A stretch of DNA of 64,000 nucleotides, from positions 2,279,148-2,343,147 of the forward strand of contig CM055837.1 of assembly GCA_029582265.1 (NCBI GenBank), written 5' to 3'. Numbering within the stretch: the first letter of the stretch is position 1; each line of letters opens with the position of its first letter. The notes under the pieces are model-generated. The model saw nothing but the letters and a program-made list of their open reading frames with translations, was not told the DNA's origin and ran no database searches. A program made the translations under genes and the position numbers. This stretch comes from Zoroaster sp. YZ-2022 (Eukaryota > Echinodermata > Asteroidea > Forcipulatida > Zoroasteridae). Below, one piece after another: positions 45,411-58,809 of the stretch.

Positions 45411-48400
45411 TTAACGACATAATGAAATAAGCTAAAACTTTCATTCTTTATATGCCTTGTGTATGCTTTTACAAACATTTTAACAAAAGTGTAAAGTTTC
45501 ATCCAACATTTTACCGGTATATTGACTGGTGGTATCAGGGGAGGTGCCAAACAGGAGCATATGCCCGATTTTCATCATAATGCTTGTAAATTTACCTTAC
45601 ACTTTTATGTATGTTCCATTTGTGCCAGCTTTTCCCTGGTGCCCCCCACTTGTTAACCAACCTGGATCCGTCCAACATCTTCATTCTTCTGACCATGTAA
45701 TTGATCAGACTTGACTAAATCAGGGAATCGCGGCAAATTACCGGTAAATTTTCGAGTCTCCATTCAGTTTGTATGGTTGGTGTGTTGGTTAAAGCGAGGG
45801 ACCGAGCCGTGTGGTCGCAGATGGTTCGGAGGTAATGCCCGGTGACCACGGCAATTCTGGTCAATCTATTTTGATGGATTATGGAGACGGTGTAATAAGT
45901 AACGTATAGAACTCGAGTAGATTGCTTCTGTTTACTTCTTGTGATATACTATGCAGGAATCGCAATGCTACTGTAATGCATTCATGTGTGACTATGATAT
46001 TTCAGATGTTTTGACAGGGTGATATTTCCAGTGAATGAATAATATAATTAATGGTCATGTAAAACATAAAAATAAAAATAAACTGATTAGCGATCGTACG
46101 CACCCGACCTACTTGATTGTACACGACCTGATTATTTAAAACATTTCTCAAACAGTTGGTTCAATTATTTGTCAAAATAAAAATAAAAATAGGTAAACTA
46201 TTCCTATTTCGTCCCCTTCCATATTTTACCAAAGGTCGGAATGCTATAATTATTCCTGACCGGCAAATTGCTGACCGCCGTTGAGAGTTCTTGTTCTGAG
46301 AGAACGGAAGCCTTCCTCCCGACCCAATTTTGCTTTCTGAAAGGAACAATCACTAATTTATTTTTACCTTGCCTGTAATAGTTAGCATACTGCTGAACAA
46401 TGCCCCTATGGTACAGCAACCATTTCAGTCTTAATCATTCTTATCCTAGACGGTGTATTTTTCTACCGCCTCGTTTGATTGCCAATTTGTGGATATCACA
46501 AGTCCACCAATTGCCTTTCCGGCCACCCTTGTATTTTTTCAACAGCGATGCCGACCTTTAACAGTCGTAGTAATTGCAATCATAAACCAGACGTGTATAG
46601 GACTACAATCGTGATATTTAACAGTTTCCACTGAACGGCTGTTTGCTTCACGAACAAGAATCAACATTGGAAGCCCATTGTACATTTGACGAGCGCCACC
46701 AAGCGGCCCGATAAACTGTTATAATGTACGGTCTTTTGTTTTTCTACTATTGTGGATTAAATCTCTGGATTTGTCGAATCGTCACGTAGTTGAACTATAT
46801 TACTCCTATTTCCTTCTTCGTAATGGTAATGGCATCAAGCCCGGTGCCACTGACCCTATTACGAGCTAACCCAGTCGGTATAATTAATGGCTGAACAAAC
46901 ATGAGCTGGCAGATTGAATGAAATTAATTCTAAAACTCCTGATTATTGTCGACCGACACTACTTGCGCCAGGAGTTCGCGCCTTTAATTCGTGTTTTTGT
47001 ACTTGGGCGATTCGGTTTCAATGTGAGTATTTTATTATTTTTTTTGGGGGGGGGGGGTCTAATTTATTTTGTGGTTACGATAGGTACTACTTGTGGAGCT
47101 ATTTAGTTTTCTTTTATCTGACATGAAACTGCCGTCAGGGAAATGAAAAACAAATGCAGTGTTAAGCCCATATGAACAGACTATTTCTTACATGTTCTCA
47201 GAGCTTGATTGAAACAGACATACATAAATGCAGCCTGACCGACAAACAAGCAGACAAACAAGCAGACAAACAAATAAATTAACAGACAAACATAATCACT
47301 GTGAATACGGAACGGCAATTGGCCTGAAATAATAACCCACACTAAAAAAAGGTGTTTTTTCCAAACCCATTCTGCCCTTTTATTCATTAAGATTGACATA
47401 ATTATAGACATCCCTCAAAAGCCAATTATAGAATAATATCAAGAGTTAAGGTTTTTTGATGTGGATAATGACCGAGCACACGATGAGGACCCAGGGGCAA
47501 ATTAACACCAATTCCAGGCAGGTGGTTGGTTGAGTAAGACAGGGCTTGACGTGGTAAACCAAGTAATATAATAAATTTGTTCTCAGTGTTTGATGTCTTG
47601 GGATCGTTCACTATTTCTGCATGCTGACATTTGGAACAGCCTTCTTGTTCCACTTCAATAGAAATTCATGTGACCAAACCGAGGCTGGAAGGAAAATAGT
47701 CTGGTCCCTTTATTGTAATGTGAATCGGTGGTATATATGCATTCAAGGTATGTGACGAAGATGGCCTCAGAGTGATAAAACATTATTGAGAATGAAACAT
47801 TACAACCAAAAACCCATTTGTAAAAACTAACTTCTGAAGTTTAAAACAGTATATCTGATCTGTCTGAGAAAAAGATTGAATTCTCTTACAGTTTCGGAAA
47901 AAGCATAGGTTTGTGTGAAAGATTTCCTGTCTTATTCTACAACAGAAACTATTATTTCAGACAAGAGACCAGTGGCAGACCCAGAGAGGGAGGGAAGTGG
48001 CAAGAAGGCAATTATACCCTTTATTATCTCCATGAACGTAAATTTACCCTACAGTTTTATGTACATGTATGTCCACTTTTTAGTAATGTCCCCCCTCCCC
48101 TTTCAGCCATCCAGGATCCACCCCTGCATGTGGCAGAATAATTAAGTGGGATTATGTGTCGCCAACCATCTTTTCATTTAATAACTTTGTAGGTAGTGTT
48201 TCAATCGATGAAAATGTTAGAGAAAGAGTAACCGACAGTTCTGTATCACTGAATGACTGATTTGAATTGTACATGAAAGGAGCCCCATTTACGCCAAATT
48301 TTCACCCTCGTCAGAATCATTTAGCCTTTTTAATGTGGTTGACATTATCTGACTATTGTCTATTGTGTACTTCAAGGCGAGTCAAAGCTATTAGTGAGCT

Positions 48401-50019
48401 CACATGTAGAACAAAACATTGAAAGTCAGATAATACCATGATAAAAATTTCGCCCAAATAAATGAAAGTCCATGAAAAAAACCTCGCCTGAATGAGTAAA
48501 TTCGATTTTGAAAAACAATCCGAAAAATGATAGCTCGATCTGTTTCGGCATTGTGGTGATGTGGCTATTTTGAGGCTTTAATGGTAAGACATCTTGAATA
48601 ACCCCCTGGTGTTGGGAGGTGAGGATCTGAAAAGAGATGTGAAACGGAGAGCTCTAGAGAGGTGTCCCCGTGACAGAGGAAATTGATCGAAATGTGAAGG
48701 AATATCTACGGTTCTTTGAAAACCCTTCCTCATCTTTACAATAGATTGTCTGCGGGATTGCGGGAAGCTCCATCTTTTGATTAACACAATTATTAAGTGC
48801 ATTCATAATTACAGTCAGTATACAATGCATATAATACATCCAAACTTTAAACGAATCAAGAAATGATACCAATCAACCTGTGAATGTTTCAGATTGTTTC
48901 ATTATAATATGACGTTAATGTGAAGATAGCATTTAGATTGTTTATGTACAATCCAACGTAGAATACCTGTCATCAAATTCAGTTTAGAATTTATTTCACT
49001 AATTTGACTAAATTGATAGCAGCAGAGACAGAAATATTTCAAGTGATGTTTGATACCATCATCAACTTTATTCTCCAAAATATGTTTTTATATTTTTGTT
49101 TTTATGTTGTTATATTTTAGGTCTATTTAGAAATAGCATGACAACGGTTTTTAAAATAACTGGACAAAATACATATTTTTGGATATTTCATCAGAATGTA
49201 ACTTGTTTGATGGGCCCCTCGGTCAAAGGTTACTGTTATTGCAAGAATGATGGTTTATCAGCAATGAAAGTTTGCTCCTAGAAATCCCCACGGACCCCAA
49301 TTGCACGCCTGTGAATTTGATGATGGCGTACCATCCAAGATGTTAATCTTCCGTTCTGCTTATTTTTACCAGTTTTAATAATTGTTTGATGTGACGCTTT
49401 TCAAGGTTGACTCTGACACGCGTTCTGTGCCATCCTTATTGATTTATGGAGATTCAAGTAAATCATTTATAGCCCGTGAAAATGTTCCATCACATGACCT
49501 CTGACTCGAGTTGGCAAACTCAAAGCCAGAAATTATGTTTCGGCAAAACCGTGTGATGTGGACATTTAAAAAATATAGCAAAATACCGTCACCTCGACAA
49601 TTGGCGGCGCTGTTATAATCACACCTCGCCAGTGCATCGTCAGACACTGTTGAATTTCACGCTATGTCGCCTGTGCCGGACTCCACACGTTACTCGGTTA
49701 AAGGGCGATTGCAGTGTCGAGTCAACGGTTGTTTAATCTGCTGTGGAAACATCAAACAGTTAACATGAGACATCATGACTGTTTTCTATAGTTTGGTACG
49801 AACTTGAAATTCACTATAGACCAGGATCGTAGCTGTGCAGGGTGCTTTTAAACTGGCCTGCTAGAGCAACGCATGTTGGACATATTGAATAGTACATTTA
49901 AGATAAGCACCCCTGTCTTCTTGGTTATAACTGTATCTCAACAACTGTTCCTTAAACTCCCTGCAATAATTGCAGAGTCTTTCCATCACGTCCCACCAGA
50001 TATCAAAGAAGCCGTTCAA

Positions 50020-50180
50020 TGGTTTTCCTGTCGCCAGTCGTGGCGGTGTCATTTCAGGGCGAGACCGTGAAGCGACAAAGTCATTACCCGGCGTTACGCC
50101 ACCGCGACCCCGGGCCTTTATCAGCTGGACACGGCAGCTAGGACGTGACGGAGAAGGCTGCGTGACATAAACGCCATGAT
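50020..50180. other. GC-rich, non-repetitive block
   Basis: CGCCAGTCGTGGCGG, CCCGGCGTTACGCCACCGCG and TTATCAGCTGGACACGGC stand out from the AT-rich context and match no repeat family seen in the window. Contains an E-box CAGCTG and a GATA-like TTATC. Candidate conserved non-coding element only. Confidence 0.2.
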
Positions 50181-52573
50181 TGGTTGCTGAATCATTAAAG
50201 GGCCTCTGCAGAGAAAGCTATACGGCCATCTTTGTCCGATTCCCTGTATACTCCAAACAGATTAAAGTGTCAAATTTCATTACATAATAAGGGACCAGAC
50301 TATTTCCTTTCCAGCCTCGGTTTGGTAACATGGACTTGTATTGAAGAAAAACAAGATGGCTGCGCTGTGATAAAGGGTCTATTGTTTTGTGGGGAGGCTG
50401 ACAATAGGTCATTGACAGCAAATGACGTCACTTTATTCACGATAACCTATAGAGTTGAGGACTTTTCACGACAACTTTAAATAATGCTATGTAAATTAAC
50501 CTCTAGCGCCATCATGTGTTTTGTGTTACATTTTTACAATCACAGTTAATCGTTTAAATAGCTATAAAATGACAATTATTATCGTTTTTCCAGCAAACGA
50601 AATCATAACCTTTTTCACGATAATTATGCGTTTTTGTCAGAAACTCAGAAAATTTGCGGTAAAATTTACCTGAACTTTCACCGAATATTTGTTGCTTGTA
50701 AGTGTATGATTGCATTAATTAAACGAAATGTGTACTGGAATATTAAAAACCATTTCACAGAAAATATAACCATTTGTAATCATGACAGCCATTACCCAAA
50801 GTCATGATCGCATAAATCATTAATTTTAGTATAGAATTATGTCCACATCAAATGCAAATATCCCAATATAAATTTACTTTGTATTCAGTGATACCTTTAT
50901 ATACAGTCGCACAGAGAGTAGGCGTTTAACAATAAAAATTTAAAGAATCTTCATGTATCACCCATTATATTATTAAGCAACGTTTTCCCCTGAGGTCAAT
51001 CAAAACATAGCACCGCAACTAACCCATCTACTTTCTCTAATTCCCCACTCGGGATAGTTGCTTTGCTTTCCTAGACTCTACCTCCCAGTCTTCATCCTAC
51101 AACAGGTTTGAGAACGCAGTAAAATGTACAGCCAGTACCCCCAATGCCCCCATCGGGTAAGGTTGTAGACTTAGAAGGCCAGTTTATGGTTTCACACCGC
51201 CCAGGGTTCTTGGTGTATTGGATACGTGCCCAGTCTAGGATTGGTAAACTGACTCTTGAAAATTAACAAATCGACGTGTTTGTCCCGTTGGCGGGAAATT
51301 AAAGACAGTGCTTGGAACAGCACGTGCGTGTTTCGATCCAATGGACCTGTACGGTCTTCCAAATGCCTCGGTTGTTGACACTAAAGTAAGCGTTAAATTC
51401 CTCTTTATAGTTATTCTATACCAATATCCAGCCTGGGATATAGCTGTTTCTACAGAGACCAAAGTCTCCTTTTTCTTGGCGATTTGGGTCTTGATGGAAG
51501 TCTGCTTTGTGGTTATAGTACATGTATTATGATATTAAGAGAATTATCATTATGTAACAAGTTATAAAAATATAAAACCAACTTGCAATTTATAAGATTA
51601 AATACCTGACGGCAATAGGCTTAGCGTAACAAGCTTAATATTTGGTATGGTCATTTGCTGTAATATTTCTTCCTTGAAAATAGTTTTTTATACCCTGCAG
51701 CCGTACTTTTTCAAGTATTCCGTCATGATGACGTCATTGAATAATATCATATTTCAGTAATCAAATACGTTATGAGTCGGAATAGCCTGGGGAACATGTG
51801 AACAAAAACCATCAAATTAACATTTGAGGAAGCAACCTCAAGCTTCTGAAATTGGCGTTAAATTTACAAGTGCCTATAAACACTCTTGTTTATCTCAAAA
51901 TAAATAAATCCTCACGGTTTTACATGTAACCTATTTGGTGTAAAGTTGATGAAATTATCGAACATTCCTTGAAATATTTCTGTCTCAGGTGCTATCATTT
52001 TAGTAAAATTTGTAAAAAAAAATACATATACAAATTTCCAAAATTAACTGTTGTCCCCATGAGATGAAAATTCCACTTTCTAAAAACAAAGTAATCCTAT
52101 CAAATTCAGAATATATTTTTGTTAGTGAATGACATAAGCTGAAATCTAATGTTGATCTTGATTAAAATAAAATAAGCAGTTTTGCCAACATTACTAATGT
52201 TGTTACCTTTCCTTCACAGTTCAAAGTTCAAAGTTTGAGGTTCAAAGTGTGAGGGCATACCTAGACGCATTCAAGTTTAGAATCTGACCCTTTCTTAAAA
52301 GGTATAGAATTGCTTATTAAAATATAACGTGAGACGTAAAATGCCAACGTATTTGGTATAAAGCTGATGATAGTACCAATCGTCAATACTAATCATTTTC
52401 CTAGGTTGCTGTTATTTTTGAAGAAAGGTTAAATAATTTCCAGTTTGAATTTAGGAAAGAGTAATTCTTTTCCTAAATTCCACTGAACTCCACATGGGAG
52501 TAAAATCTGAATGCATTTTCCTTATTAACGATGCAGCGTAATATTTAGTTTCAACATTCACAAGTTGATTGCT

Positions 52574-52891
52574 GAGACAATATCGTCACGATCAGAGCAG
52601 ACTTTCAACAGGGCATGGAATCGGTGTCCTAGTTTAAGATGATGTTGGATTTGAGGCTTTGCATGGTGGAGATAGATGTTCTTGAGTTATTTTGGGTACA
52701 CCATGTAATGATCTCTTTTTTTTTGTAAAAAGGTTTAAGGTGACACAGTGACTGAAAAAGTACTGGTTCATTTATGCAGCAGCAACGGTAATAATTATGA
52801 CCTCATGTGGGGGTATTATTTTCAGTCACTGAGATAATCTAAAACTAGCACTCTGATTCCATGCCCAGTTGATCGTGATGATATTGTCGCT
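52574..52891. mobile_element. TTAA-type MITE, copy 3
   Basis: GACAATATCGTCACGATCAG at the left and the inverse at the right, followed by TTAA. Interior closely resembles copy 2. Confidence 0.65.
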
Positions 52892-53956
52892 TTAACCCTC
52901 CTGGGCATTAAGTAGAAAACTTTACACTAACTCTTTAGTGGATGTATTGCTGCACACATTATAATTACCTCATTTGCATATAGCCAATTAACATCCACAC
53001 AACTTTAGTTACATAAAAGCTGTTCTACAACCATGCTACAACCAACCAGTGGCGCGGCAATCATCACAGTGGTGCAATCTGTGTGTATCATGCAACCGTG
53101 TGTGTCTTTCAATACACCCACTCACTGAGCTATCCTTTTGTACACAGCAATATAAACACACACACAATCCCGCGCGGGGCGTTGTGGGGACAAAATACAA
53201 AGGATTTTGGGGATTAAAAACGTTGTGGGGACACACAAAATGTCCCCACAGCTAAGTAATTCCGGATCCCTCTTTTGTTCTCTGTCCCCATAACGCGGCC
53301 AGTGCTTGAACACACACACACGGTTTTAAGAACTGGAGTACATCCGCTACCTCCTAGCAGGGTACACACACACACACACAAACGGTTTGTGTATGCAAAC
53401 AGAACATTATGCGAGATTTCACATGTAACCCGATACACCTTCAACTCCGGCACTCTCATACATGTAGAGTGGGTCAAGGGTGACAAAGTCAAGTGGTGTC
53501 TGGTTTTTTGGTCGAGTATTAAAGGGGCAGTGCAAAAAAAACCACATTTTGAGAACTGCAGTACATCCACTCTCTCCTAGCAGGGTTAATATATGGATTG
53601 TGAAGACACTGCATAAACTGAGGTGTTACATCTACACCAGTAGTGTTCTTGTTAGGCAACTTTCCCACTATGAAATGGAAGAATATAGTCAGCACCACTG
53701 CATCGTGTTATTTTAACACTCGAGTTTTTGCAGTTTTTTTAAATTTCAATTCAACTTCACATTTATTTCCACATTGCAACATACAAAAGAAAATGACGGA
53801 AAAACAATTTGGAAATTTGTACAAAAGTAAACAGTAAATTATTAAGAAAGAAAAAATACCCAATTTATATGACGCAGAAGAAAATATGGAGGCATATTCA
53901 AAGGCCAAGAATTGTACAGAAATGCCTATGGGGACAAAACAAGGACAGACAAAGGA

Positions 53957-54281
53957 ATAATAATAATAATAATAATGTATAGATTTATATAGCGCACGTA
54001 TCCACCAACTAAGTGGCGCTCAAGGCGCATTATATTATTATCCCTGCTCATAAGGCTCATAAGGCTCATAAATCATTCCTGAAACCATCTCAGCTCCCTG
54101 GGGAGTATACAGCTCAATTGCTGCCATTTCTAGCGCATATAGAGCAAACCATCTCTGCCTTCACAGGTACCCATTTAACCCCTGGGTGGAGAGAAGCAAT
54201 TATGGTTAAGTGTCTTGCTCAAGGACACAGGTGTCACGGCCGGGGCTCGAACCCACACTCTGCTGCTGGCAACACCAGAAT
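53957..54281 (-). mobile_element. tRNA-derived SINE copy, head truncated
   Basis: Nearly identical to 8669-9000 from the (TTA)n tail through GGCTCGAACCC (B box), but ends within the tRNA-like head. The high identity to the 8.7-kb copy suggests recent activity of this SINE. Confidence 0.8.
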
Positions 54282-55189
54282 TTGAAAACACAAAGAAAAT
54301 GAACAGGACAAACAGACGGATGTTTAAAACATATATTGAGAAGCAACTACCCTAAGTAAAAATAGACTACTAATGTTGTTTAAAGGAGTTCTACCCAGGG
54401 TAGGGTTAGAAAACGTGTAGAAGCAATTTTGCCAACATAATACCAATGTTGTTCGTTCCCTTAATCTCATAATTATCAATTTGATACCATCTTTAATACT
54501 TGAGAATAACCAACTTATCAGAAAAACGTCACAGTTTGAAACACTCCTCACAGCACTGGAAGGATCCCATGTTGCTTCAGCATTTGACCTTTGACACGAT
54601 GGCCGCGGGTGATGGATCTCATTCATTTAATTGCTGACATCTTAGATGGACATTTTCAACCAGAGATCCTGTTTTTTGTGATTCGATATTGAAATGAATA
54701 ACTTGATTGGCATGCCGGCCATCAACAACAAACCGGCTAAATAGTCCAACAACTGGCGAGAATGCAGTAAGAATAAGACGTTATTTCAACGACTCTGGGG
54801 AAATTGTATCAAGACAGTGAAACCGTCAATTATGGTTGATGAATATAGGCCTATTTGTCATTGCTCTCCCAAATGGTAGTTTTCAAAAAAATTAAAAGGG
54901 AAAAGTTGGCAAAACGGCTTCTATAATCTTTGAATCAAGATATAGTCCTGTAGTTTTAGCGGATTATCTTATTTCGTATCCTAAACAATATTGTGAACAT
55001 GCATTTTTTAGCCTTAATATTGATTTTCCGCATCCTAGAAATATTTGACAATTAGTTAGTCTTATAAATGACAGCACTTAGAGGTGAGATTGATAATCAT
55101 CATCATCATACCTTATACCAAGTAAGTTTTAGCCAAAATATTTTTAAAGAGGGTTTGTAAAGAGGGTTTACGTGCACGGTTATTGGTAA

Positions 55190-55500
55190 TTATTCGAAAA
55201 CAAACTGAGTGAACGAATTAACATCTGAAAGAGAGAAATGGTATCAGTGGTACTAAACATCCTGAAAAGTTATTCTATCTGAGAAAAAAATGCGAACAAG
55301 TAAATGGACCTTCAGCTGATGATATATATCCACATGAATACAAACAATCTGAATGCATTTTCACTATTTTCTTGTTAAAGTCATGACAAAATCAGCTGAA
55401 ACTTTTCACAGGTTGGTTTCTGTTTACATAACCCTATCTCTTGATTGTTATACTATGGATGCATTTACAGACATTTCACAAGTGTGTACTTATCTGTAGC
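55190..55500 (+). repeat. Dispersed repeat H (representative copy)
   Basis: Landmarks: ACAATCTGAATGCATTTTCA, CTATTTTCTTGTTAA, ATGACAAAATCAGCTGAAAC, TTTCACAGGTTGG, TATGGATGCATTTACAGACA. Other partial copies: 6086-6230, 29750-29930, 32800-33065, 41140-41280 (inverted), 45411-45510, 51880-52160, 52320-52570, 58430-58700, 61415-61720. Often present in intergenic and intronic DNA; no coding content recognised. Confidence 0.65.
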
Positions 55501-57355
55501 TTGTAAGTCCTTAGTGGATATCCAGGGGAGGGCAAAGTGGAGTATGTGCCCCCTTTTTGATTGCCGTGTATTTAAATTTACCCTACGTTTTAGTGGCCCC
55601 TTTTTGGGCAGTGTGCTCCCCCATTTAGCTGTGTGCCCCACCCCCTTTTAGGACCCTTGATCCGCCCATGTTATTAGTTGTATTTAATGAAGTTTATAAT
55701 TAATTCCACCCCAAATACCGTACTTTATCGACTGCATGGGTACAAGTACATCCCGTCTACCATCATGTATTCCATGAACGTTCCGTATAATGTGATTAGC
55801 TGAATTCTGTGATTGTTTCTAATTCTCATTAATTGCCGGTATGGGCCTCACTTCAGACCGTGTGACCAGACATTAGTGCCGTTACCGAGTGGGCCCCCGT
55901 CTCATTGAAGGACTCAGCTACCCACTGCTTACTGCTACCCCATATCGATTCTTATACACAATGGCGCAATTATGCAAATGAGATGTCTAATAAAGACGCT
56001 AACATCAAATCTCATCGCTACAAATTGTGATTCCTTGGCTAATGTTTCTCAAATTGGCAACGACTCTTTCATGTCAAATTACTCTCACTTAACCCTCATC
56101 TCTCTGTTTTGTTTTGGTCTTTTTTAAGAAGACAAAATCCTCACCAGTCACAGCCGTAATTCAACTATTTTATTTAGACAAATACAGTGATTTCTGGATT
56201 TAACAGTGAACGACTGTTCTAGATGTGAGTATTTCTAATTTAGGCCTACATTGAGTGAATATCAAAATCACTGTAAAATTATTTGTCATATCTAGAAAAG
56301 TATATTATAGTTGGTCATAATATTCATTAAGTTAATCAGAATATAAATAACACCACGTCTTTTCTATTACATGTTATGAATAAATTGTTAGTTTGGACAA
56401 TAAAAATATTTAACTTTGGACAAACATGAAAAAGCCGTCGGTGTAGCGCTCTCACTTCTTGTACGTTCAATATTGTGGTGTAACACGTCGGTTACATTAA
56501 AGCCTCTATCCTGAGTGTTATAATTAGTTACTCCAGGATGGGACAAAGTATGGGCGGGAGATCTTTCTTTATCTCAAGAAATGAGTTTGGGGAAATCACA
56601 GAGAGTAAATTAGGCGTAACAATGGGTGTCAGTGATGTCTCAAGAGGGGTTGTGTCGGTCCGTGGAGAAGGCGAAGATTAAGACGAGGTTTAGCATTATA
56701 GGGTGTTTGGGGATGAACGGTAACCGTTTGCCATTACGTTCCCGCGTTTTATTGAATGTGTTACGCGACCATACGCCGGTCTCACACATTCATTAGACAT
56801 TTCCGCAGTCGCTCGATTAAACAAAAAGACAATGAATAATTTAGACGATTTAAAAGATGATGATGCTGTGTTAATCAGGATCATCTGTGTATTTTAGTGT
56901 TGTGAAAATAAAATCTATTTTAAAATCAGTAAATATTATTTGTAATCTCAAAATAAATACATTATAAATTTCCACATACTTGGTATAAAATAAATAATAA
57001 ATCTCTTTACATTTTCTGTCCAAAGTGCTGCAATTTTATCCGGTGTGTATAAAACATTTATTATAATAAAACACAAAAATAAAAGTAAAACAAAAAAAAT
57101 CGGCATTTTCTCAAAAACGTGAGCAACTTTTGTCAGATGAAACCTTCATTCACAGATCAGTTTTATGACATAATTATTTCTTGAAAACGAGAGAGTTGAA
57201 ATGACCGTACGATGTTGTACCATCCCATAAACCATAACTTAATGACCAGAAATATGTTAAAACCCACTTCGAAGGCTGTATTTACTGTGTAACAATTTCG
57301 CCAATTGTAAAATATAAAAAGTGCACGCCATTAAAAACTACAAAGGTGTGATTAA

Positions 57356-57535
57356 GATAAGTGCAGTACTGTGCTGGACAGTTCTGATTGCTATAGTGAC
57401 AAGACTGATTTCAATGGACGATGGCCCGTGAACGTGGATATTATGAACAATTCATCATCTGGACCACCACTTATTGAAGCTGATTATCGTGCCTATAGTC
57501 AAATGGGGATAGGCGGCATCTGCTGTTCCATAAAG
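57356..57535 (+). CDS. Possible orphan coding exon
   Basis: Open frame of 60 codons ending at AAG|GTACTG, a plausible donor. It could start at ATG 57443 (MNNSSSGPPLIEADYRAYSQ...) or be preceded by an acceptor such as TGCAG/ACAG just upstream. Amino-acid composition is protein-like (PPLIEADYRAYSQMGIGG) and unlike the surrounding low-complexity frames. No family recognised, and no partner exon was found within the window. Confidence 0.22.
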
Positions 57536-57619
57536 GTACTGTTTAGGATCCAAGCTCTTTTTGCAATGTCATTTATCTTACTGTAAACAGCTCCCTGGGT
57601 AGTGGATTAAGACCTATTA

Positions 57620-58085
57620 GTCGTTGGTCTTCTGGTCAATCGGTCAGTTGGTCAAATCGGTTGTTCTGTCTGTTTGTCCATTAGTCGAAAGGTCATCCAT
57701 TCAAGCTAGCTGTCTATTTGCTAGTCGGGCAGTCTTTATGTTTGTTTGGTACCGGTAGTTTTTCCATCTGTCAATTGGTCAGTTGTCAAGCTGAATGTCT
57801 GTTTCTTGGTCATTATGCTGTCTGTTCGTCTGTATGTTGGTCTATTTTTCTATCGGTCAGTTGGTCAGCTAGTCAAGTTGGTTGTTTTCTTTGTTAGTCT
57901 CAGTTAGTCTGTTGTCTGGGTGTTTGTTTGTTTGTCTATTGTTCAGTAAGTCAGTCTTCATCAGGCTATTTGTTTTTGGTCGGTCAGTCTGGTCGGTCAG
58001 TATGTTGTCTGTTTGTCTGTTGATGGATAGTTCTGTCATTCTGTCTCGCTGTCAACTTCTTGGTCAGTCAGTCCGTCAACTGCCT
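57620..58085 (+). repeat. Degenerate GTCN-type short tandem repeat
   Basis: Many imperfect repeats of GGTCAGTTGGTCA / CTGTTTGTCTGTT words across about 460 bp. Confidence 0.8.
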
Positions 58086-58695
58086 ACCTATCTATGGACA
58101 GTTTACAAATGAACAAATGAATCACAGCTTTGTTCACATAGCAGCCATCTTGTCTTCCAACCATTCATGACCCACGTGACCAAAACAAAGCTGGCAGAAA
58201 AATAGTCTGGCTCCTCTATGTCTCTATGTATAACATGACTCCATGCTATAATTCGAACTTGCGCAATGGGAACCAGACAAAGATGGTCGCAGTAAGTAAG
58301 ACCTGTAATGATGGACCCGTTGAGTAATTTCCACGTCTGGTAGTCCGAGATGTAGTTCGTCTGTGATCAGTAAGAGATAATGCCCATCGAGCTATTTCCC
58401 AGATATGATCAATAATATGACTTCAAACCACTTAAATTTACACAATTGGTAATCTCGAAAAAGATAAATGATCGCAGTTTTACGTAAAATTTGACGTAAA
58501 ACTTACTTGATGATAAGCATCAAACATCCCTATAAATATTTCGGGTGTTATCGTTTTATTAAAATCAGTGAAATAATTTCCAAAATGAATTATTTATGTC
58601 ATCCGAAGACAGAAATTACACGTCTGAATCTCAATGTATTTTCACTATTTTCTCGATTACGTCACAATGAAATAAACTCAGACTTTCACAGGTTG

Positions 58696-58696
58696 G

Positions 58697-58753
<57 letters not shown>
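58696..58753. repeat. (TA)n microsatellite
   Basis: Uninterrupted TA run of about 50 bp followed by TTTATTTATA, at the end of a repeat H copy. Confidence 0.95.
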
Positions 58754-58809
58754 TTATAGGGATGTTTGATGTTTATCATCAAGTTGTCTGATGATCGCAT
58801 AACGCGTGA

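Larger units (their letters stand above)
45411..57355. other. Gene-free region with dispersed repeats
   Basis: No exon with family resemblance was found. Recognised contents: repeat C relics (45525-45680, 47970-48130, 55510-55670), repeat H copies (51880-52160, 52320-52570, 55190-55500), MITE copy 3, a SINE at 53957, (CA)n near 53155 and 53360, and GC-richer non-repetitive blocks described separately. Confidence 0.5.
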
